Positions 42,624 through 47,337 of a stretch of DNA of 47,337 nt are shown here, in pieces. This DNA comes from JAOADN01 sp049323795 (GTDB lineage Bacteria; Pseudomonadota; Alphaproteobacteria; Rhodobacterales; Rhodobacteraceae). The position numbers and the translations under genes were made by a program. The notes beneath the pieces are model-generated. The model made no database searches. It saw nothing but the letters and a program-made list of their open reading frames with translations, and was not told the origin of the DNA. The number at the start of each line of letters is the position of its first letter. The first letter of the stretch is position 1. The stretch spans positions 1 through 47,337 of the forward strand of contig JBMOOH010000061.1 of assembly GCA_049323795.1 (NCBI GenBank), written 5' to 3'.

Positions 42624-43760
42624 TCAGACCGTCGCCCGTTCGGGCACGGTCCGGTGGAGGTCTTCGCGGTAGGGCCGCGCGGTCGGCGGAAGGTCGCGGC
42701 GGAGGTAGTAGCCGGGGTCGCGGCGCTGGCGCATGACGGCGCGCCACATCTCGGCATAGGCCGCGCGGATCGACGGGTTCGGTTCGGGCAGGTCGTGCTT
42801 CACGGCCTCGTGCAGTCTGGGGAGCGCGTGGTAGGGCACCATGGGGAACATGTGGTGTTCGACGTGGTAGTTCATGTTCCAGTAGAGCCAGCGGCTGACC
42901 GGGTTCATGTAGACCGTGCGGCTGTTCAGACGGTGGTCGAGCACGTCCTCGGCGAGACCGCCGTGCTGGAGAAGCCCGGTCATCACCATGTGCCAGCAGC
43001 CATAGAGGCGGGGGCCGCCGATCAAGAGGAACGGGATCGCCGACCTCCATCCGTAGCCGGAGGCGAGCATCCAGACGGTCGCCAGAGCCGTCGCGGCGTA
43101 GATCGCCATGTGAACGCGCGCCCAGAAGATCGCCTTCGGCCACTCGGATTGCGGGATGTAGTCCCTTTCGTCGGGCGAAAGCTCGCCGAGGGCGTTCCGG
43201 GCGATGCCCCTGAGGGAATTCCAGGCGTCCACGATGCCGACATAGCCGAGCGCCCGGAGCATCAGGCGGATGGGATGCATCCACACGATCTCGGGGTCGC
43301 GCCCGACGATGATCGTGTCGGTGTGGTGCCGCGCGTGGCTCCAGCGCCAGTTGACCGGGTTCCGCATCACCTGGAAGGACGCGATGTTGTAGACCCAGTC
43401 GTTCATCCATCCGGTGCGGAACGCGGTGCCGTGCCCGCATTCGTGCCAGCGCGAGTCGCAGGCCGAGCCGTACATGACGCCGTAGGCGATCCAGAAGGGC
43501 ACCGCCCACCACGTGCCCCAGAGGAGGATGCCGCCCGCCGCGAAGACGAGGTGCAACGCGGCCCAGAGGATCGTGTCGCGGACCGCGGGCTGGTCGGAGC
43601 GCTGCATCAGGTCCTTCATCACCTTGCGCGGCACCTCGGTGTGATACCACTCGGCCGCGGCGAGCCCTGCGGCGATCGCATGGCGCGCGGCATCGCCGGT
43701 GAGCGAGTAGTCCCGGGCCGGGACCGGACGCGCGGGCATGTCGGGCATGTGACTCGTCAT
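42624..43760 (-). CDS. Membrane fatty-acid-desaturase-type di-iron oxygenase (MocD-like)
   Basis: A 378-aa membrane protein with the three histidine boxes of the desaturase/hydroxylase superfamily: HECGH (106-110), HARHH (142-146) and HVEHH (299-303), between four or so hydrophobic segments. It resembles the MocD group from rhizopine (O-methyl-inosamine) catabolism, where an oxygenase is thought to act with MocE and MocF electron carriers; no such carriers are encoded here. It is first in an operon with a PanB-like protein and a sugar importer, divergent from a LacI regulator. Confidence 0.9.
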   Translation of the reverse strand: MTSHMPDMPARPVPARDYSLTGDAARHAIAAGLAAAEWYHTEVPRKVMKDLMQRSDQPAVRDTILWAALHLVFAAGGILLWGTWWAVPFWIAYGVMYGSACDSRWHECGHGTAFRTGWMNDWVYNIASFQVMRNPVNWRWSHARHHTDTIIVGRDPEIVWMHPIRLMLRALGYVGIVDAWNSLRGIARNALGELSPDERDYIPQSEWPKAIFWARVHMAIYAATALATVWMLASGYGWRSAIPFLLIGGPRLYGCWHMVMTGLLQHGGLAEDVLDHRLNSRTVYMNPVSRWLYWNMNYHVEHHMFPMVPYHALPRLHEAVKHDLPEPNPSIRAAYAEMWRAVMRQRRDPGYYLRRDLPPTARPYREDLHRTVPERATV

Positions 43761-43874
43761 CGGGGGATCCGGTGGACCTGCCCGGGCACTGTGGGTGATC
43801 GGGGATGCGCCAACAACCGGCGATCACATCAGATCGCATCAGGTTCGGGCAAGGTCACTGACCCAATGGGTGCC

Positions 43875-43888
43875 GGCAACCCGTTGCC
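43875..43888. promoter_or_regulatory. Palindrome GGCAAC-CC-GTTGCC, candidate LacI operator
   Basis: A perfect 6-bp inverted repeat in the 215-bp divergent region between the MocD-like and LacI genes, with a further GGTTGCC at 43914-43920. The shape matches operators of LacI-family proteins. Confidence 0.6.
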
Positions 43889-43975
43889 AGGACGGGGAAA
43901 TCCCCGCATGCCCGGTTGCCCGCGGCGGCCGGGGTGATGTAGGTTTTCCCGTCGCATCAGGAACGGACCGCCGCC

Positions 43976-45001
43976 ATGGGACGCAGCACGATCGCCGACA
44001 TCGCGGCGAAGGCGATGGTCTCGACCGCGACGGTGGACCGCGTCCTGAACCGCCGGAGCGGCGTCAGCGCGGCCAACCGGCAGCGGGTGGTGCAGGCCGC
44101 CAGGGATCTCGGCTACCTGCCGTCCGAGGGGAGGATGCCGCTGCCGTCGCGGCCCGCGCATCTGGAGTTCTTCATCCCGTTCGTGCGCAACGGCTTCATG
44201 CGCGAGATGATCGACGGAATCTCGGCCTTTGCCGCCTCGCTGCCGCTCGTCGCGTCCTGCCGCATCACGCCGCTCGAGGGAATCGCCCCCGAGACGCTGG
44301 TGGCCGCACTGGAGAAGGTGTCGCTGCAGACGAGCGGCGTCGGGATCGTGGCGGTGGACCATCCGCGGACGCGGCACGCGATCCGGGGGCTGGCCGAATC
44401 CGGCGTGCGGGTGGCGACGATCGCGTCGGACGTGCTCTCGACGCCGCGGTCGGCCTATGTCGGGGTGGACAACCTGGTGGCGGGGCGCACCGCCGCGCTG
44501 ATGATGGGGCTGATGTCGGGCCGGCGCAGGGGAACCGTGGGGCTGTTTCTCGGCGCGCGGGCGTTCCACGGCCACCGCGAGCGCGAGATCGGGTTCCGCG
44601 CGCTGCTCGAGGACCAGTTCCGGCACCTGACCATCCTGCCCCCGGTCGAGACCGGCGAGGACAGCGCGCGGTCGAACGCGGCGATGCTGCAGCTCATGCG
44701 GTCGGTGCCCGAGCTTCTGGGGGTCTACTGCGTGGGCGCGGGCCGTACCGGCATCACGGATGCGATCCGCCTTGCCGCGTGGCGGCCCCGGCCCTTCGTC
44801 ATCATGCACGACCTGACGGAAAGCACGCGGCTCTGGCTTGCCGAGGACGTGATCGACGTGGTGATCGACCAGAACGCGCGGCTGGTCGGCGAACAGGCGG
44901 TGCTGCGGCTTCTGGGGTCGATCGCCACGAACTCGCCGCTCCTCGCGCTGAAGAACGTCGAGACGCGGATCGTCCTGCGCGAGAACATCCCCGCGGGATG
45001 A
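43976..45001 (+). CDS. LacI family transcriptional regulator
   Basis: A 341-aa regulator with the N-terminal LacI helix-turn-helix (STIADIAAKAMVSTATVDRVLN, about 4-25) and a periplasmic-binding-protein-like effector domain of the sugar type. The HTH reads VSTATVDRVLNRR, close to regulators of myo-inositol or other sugar ABC operons. It is divergent from the MocD-like operon and probably represses it in the absence of an imported sugar. Confidence 0.94.
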   Translation: MGRSTIADIAAKAMVSTATVDRVLNRRSGVSAANRQRVVQAARDLGYLPSEGRMPLPSRPAHLEFFIPFVRNGFMREMIDGISAFAASLPLVASCRITPLEGIAPETLVAALEKVSLQTSGVGIVAVDHPRTRHAIRGLAESGVRVATIASDVLSTPRSAYVGVDNLVAGRTAALMMGLMSGRRRGTVGLFLGARAFHGHREREIGFRALLEDQFRHLTILPPVETGEDSARSNAAMLQLMRSVPELLGVYCVGAGRTGITDAIRLAAWRPRPFVIMHDLTESTRLWLAEDVIDVVIDQNARLVGEQAVLRLLGSIATNSPLLALKNVETRIVLRENIPAG

Positions 45002-45215
45002 GCCCGGTGCAGGCTAGAGCGGTTTTCGATCATGTTGGGTCATATCCGCATGCGCTGAAGTGGTTGCCCGCGACGAAGACCTCGAACCGCTCGACGGCCA
45101 GCTTCTGCGCCACGGCCATCCGCAGTCGCCCTTCATGTCCAACCCTCCGGAAAATCCGGAGTGTTCCGGTCTTCCGCCCGCGCTGCTAAGGTCCGCGAAA
45201 AGAACCGGGCTCCCG
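45002..45215. other. Gap with intergenic-repeat-like sequence
   Basis: No gene is seen. It opens with AGAGCGGTTTTCGATCATG, which looks to me like the start of intergenic repeats common in Alphaproteobacteria, though only one copy is in this window. A hairpin CTCCGG-AAAAT-CCGGAG lies about 45149-45165. Confidence 0.35.
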
Positions 45216-46652
45216 ATGGCGTCGAAATCCACCCTCAATGCAAAGAACCTGGAGGCGCTGGGCACCGAACGTCTGGCGCTTCTGCTGATCGAGATCAGCA
45301 CGGGCGACGCCGCCGCCAAGCGCAAGCTGCGGCTGGCTCTCGCCGGAGCGGAGGGCCCGAGGGAGGCCGCGCGGGAGATCACCAAGCGGCTGACCAGCAT
45401 CGCAAAGGCGCGGACCTTCGTGAACTGGCAGAACCGCAAGCCGCTGGTGAAGGATCTTCAGACCCAGCGCAGCGCCATCATGGAACAGATCGCCCCCCAT
45501 GATCCCGGTGAGGCGCTGGCGCTCTTGTGGCGGTTCATGGGACTTGCCACGCCCGTGTTCGAACGCTGCGACGACAGCAGCGGCACCGTCATCGACATCT
45601 TCCACCAGGCCTGCGCCGATCTGGGCGAGGTTGCCAAGGCGGCAGGTGCTGTGCCCGAGGCGCTGGCGCGGCAGGTTCTCGACGCGCTGCAGGACAACGG
45701 CTTCGGTCAGTACGACGGTCTGATCGCCATCATCGCCCCGGCGCTTGGCCCCGAGGGCGTCGCGCATCTGAAGGCACTGGTCGAGGAACTCGGCCGCACG
45801 CCGGTGCCGGTGCCGCCAAAGAGCGAGTGGCAGGCAGTCGGCTGGGGCAGCGGCGGCACGCGCTATGCCCACGAGATGGAGGAACGCGCGCGGCAGAGCA
45901 CGGTCGAGATGGCGCTGAAGGACATTGCCGACGTGCAGGGCGACGTCGATGGCTTCATCGCGCAGTACGACCCAAAGACCCGCAAGGTGCCGAAGATCGC
46001 GGCCGAGATCGCGCAGCGCCTGCTGGCGGCTGGCAGGGCAGGGGACGCGCTTGGCTTCATCGAGCGGGCGGAGGTGAACCATGCGCGCTGGATCCCGCCC
46101 GAGTGGCAGGACGCGCGCCTGGCCGTGCTGGAGGCGCTCGACCGGAAGGACGAGGCGCAGGCGTTTCGCTGGGCGTGCTTCGAGCGCGACCTGTCGGGTG
46201 AGCACCTGCGGGCCTATCTGAAGCGGCTGCCGGATTTCGAGGACATCGAGGCCGAGGAGCGCGCGATGGCGCATGCCGCCGCGCATCCGGACCTGCTGGC
46301 CGCCCTGGCCTTCTTCCTGAACTGGCCATCGCTTGCCCACGCCGCCAAGATGCTCGTCGGTCGGCACGACCAGATCGACGGTGACCATTATGAGATCCTC
46401 GCCCCGGCAGCCGAGGTGCTGTCAGAGCGCCATCCACTTGCAGCGACAGTGGCGCTGCGGTCGATGATCGACTTCACGCTGATGGAGGCGCGGCAGAAAC
46501 GCTATGCCTATGCCGCGCAGCACCTTGCGACCTGCGCCGATCTTGCCAACCGGATCGAGGACTTCGCGCCGCTTGAGCCGCACGAGGCCTATGTCGCACG
46601 CCTGAGGGCGGCACACGGCAAGAAGACCGGCTTCTGGGGTCAACTCGCATGA
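45216..46652 (+). CDS. DUF6880-like protein of unknown function
   Basis: A 478-aa mostly helical soluble protein, starting MASKSTLNAKNLEALG and matching in length and features (VERCDDSSG-like segment, repeated Ala-rich helices) what I recall of the DUF6880 family. It may be built from repeat helices of the TPR or ARM type (for example RWACFERDLSGEHLRAYLKRL). No catalytic motif is seen. Its stop overlaps the start of the metallophosphoesterase gene as ATGA, suggesting a two-gene unit. Confidence 0.75.
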   Translation: MASKSTLNAKNLEALGTERLALLLIEISTGDAAAKRKLRLALAGAEGPREAAREITKRLTSIAKARTFVNWQNRKPLVKDLQTQRSAIMEQIAPHDPGEALALLWRFMGLATPVFERCDDSSGTVIDIFHQACADLGEVAKAAGAVPEALARQVLDALQDNGFGQYDGLIAIIAPALGPEGVAHLKALVEELGRTPVPVPPKSEWQAVGWGSGGTRYAHEMEERARQSTVEMALKDIADVQGDVDGFIAQYDPKTRKVPKIAAEIAQRLLAAGRAGDALGFIERAEVNHARWIPPEWQDARLAVLEALDRKDEAQAFRWACFERDLSGEHLRAYLKRLPDFEDIEAEERAMAHAAAHPDLLAALAFFLNWPSLAHAAKMLVGRHDQIDGDHYEILAPAAEVLSERHPLAATVALRSMIDFTLMEARQKRYAYAAQHLATCADLANRIEDFAPLEPHEAYVARLRAAHGKKTGFWGQLA

Positions 46653-47279
46653 CGCAAGCTTATGACGTCATTCCCGATATTCACGCGGACATCGGCCGCC
46701 TGACACGTACTCTCCTAAGCCTCGGCTATGTGCAGGGCGGCGGGTCCATGGGTACATTCGGAGGGTCGCGTCGCTGCCTTCCTTGGCGATTTCATCGATA
46801 TGGGTCGCGCGAACCGGTCTGTCCTGACCCTCGTCCGCGCCATGCGCGATCAGGGACATGCTGTGGCGATCATGGGCAACCATGAACTGAACGCGCTGCT
46901 CTACCATCGTCCTGGTCTGAACGCCGATGGCACGGACGAGGGCTACATGCGGGCGCATTCGGCCAAGAACAGGGACCAGCACCAGACGTTCCTGGATGAA
47001 TTCCCGGTCGGGCACCCGGACACGAACGAGATGATGGATTGGTTCCTGTCGCTGCCCCTGTTCCTGGATCTGGGCGGCGTGCGGCTGGTCCATGCCTGTT
47101 GGGATGATGCACGCATGGCCACGATCAGGAACCGCCGCCCGAATGGCCTTCTGGCAATCCAAGACCTGCAAGAGATCGCGCTGGAAAATGATGCCACCGG
47201 GTTTGCCGCGGATGCTGTCCCGTTGAGTGGTGTAGCTGGCGCTGATCGTCACCGTGATGTTCGGCGCGGGCCTGCTTGA
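46649..47279 (+). pseudogene. Metallophosphoesterase (calcineurin-like), frameshifted
   Basis: Motifs of a calcineurin-like phosphoesterase are split between two frames: MTQAYDVIPDIHADIGR in the first, then FLGDFIDMGRAN, IMGNHELNALLYHRPG and LVHACWDD in the second. An extra base near 46748 (TCCATGG where TCCTGG would keep the frame) is the likely cause. The first metal motif reads PDIHAD rather than GDIHG. The last 20 or so residues before the TGA at 47277-47279 look unrelated to the family. A sequencing error cannot be excluded. Confidence 0.7.
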
Positions 47280-47337
47280 TCGGGATGCCACGGCGGGCAG
47301 GCTGATGACGGGATCGTCGCCCATCGGCGCGATGGTT
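47217..47337. other. Right edge, possible junction
   Basis: Past about 47215 the phosphoesterase similarity ends. Both strands keep short open frames to the edge (a plus frame with LALIVTVMFGAGLLDRD and a minus frame with ITVTISASYTTQRDS); neither can be assigned. Confidence 0.3.

Noticed and set aside
45002..45060. Insertion-sequence end after the LacI gene
   Set aside because: No transposase, no matching inverted repeat and no target duplication could be seen in the window.

Overview
The window looks like a piece of an alphaproteobacterial chromosome, most probably Rhodobacterales. GC is very high throughout, and it carries a tRNA-Ala next to a TIGR02300 (FYDLN acid domain) gene, many small-molecule ABC transporters, and the genes for the N-methylglutamate-type route of methylamine assimilation. 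No species can be named from the sequence alone.

Layout. (1) 1-3.3 kb: tRNA-Ala(GGC) with a clear promoter, a FYDLN-acid-domain protein, a YgjP-like metallohydrolase, a GntR/FCD regulator and a convergent TetR regulator. (2) 2.6-19.5 kb, all on the minus strand: a methylated-amine region. Read 5'->3' it contains glxB-glxC-glxD (= mgsABC, glutamate-synthase-like), glnT (GlnT/GMAS type), a trimethylamine-dehydrogenase-like iron-sulfur flavoprotein, a non-pyrrolysine MttB-family methyltransferase, a CocE-type hydrolase, a complete peptide/opine-type ABC transporter (two permeases, two ATPases, a Tat-exported binding protein) and the TetR gene. (3) 19.7-23.0 kb, divergent: three small membrane proteins packed in front of an APC-family permease, then two unknown membrane genes; a convergent XRE-cupin regulator follows. 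(4) 23.9-28.1 kb: an aldehyde dehydrogenase and two Gfo/Idh/MocA oxidoreductases. (5) 28.3-37.6 kb: a plus-strand polyol/sugar catabolic cluster (two SDRs, an RpiR regulator, a third Gfo/Idh/MocA protein, a TIM-barrel isomerase) ending in an ABC transporter with two different permeases. (6) 37.8-43.8 kb, minus strand: a second sugar-type ABC transporter with a mutarotase-like protein, a PanB-like protein without its usual metal ligands, and a MocD-like membrane di-iron oxygenase, divergent from a LacI regulator. (7) 45.2 kb to the end: a DUF6880-like protein and a frameshifted metallophosphoesterase.

How it fits together (inference): region 2 would demethylate or cleave an imported N-methylated compound and capture released methylamine as gamma-glutamylmethylamide and N-methylglutamate; the NMG dehydrogenase genes are not in the window. 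Regions 5 and 6 resemble inositol/rhizopine-type catabolism (MocA-, MocC- and MocD-like proteins).

The strongest unexplained signal is a dispersed intergenic element present about six times. Its two fullest copies are 201-202 bp with three hairpins; a ten-base loop (GGCAGGTGAC) is identical in three copies while its stem changes by compensatory substitutions, and a second hairpin is exactly 45 nt in three copies. Other leads are the PanB-like/MocD-like pair, the APC permease with three tiny membrane partners behind an 11-G tract, and the TMADH-like enzyme lacking the flavin-linking cysteine.
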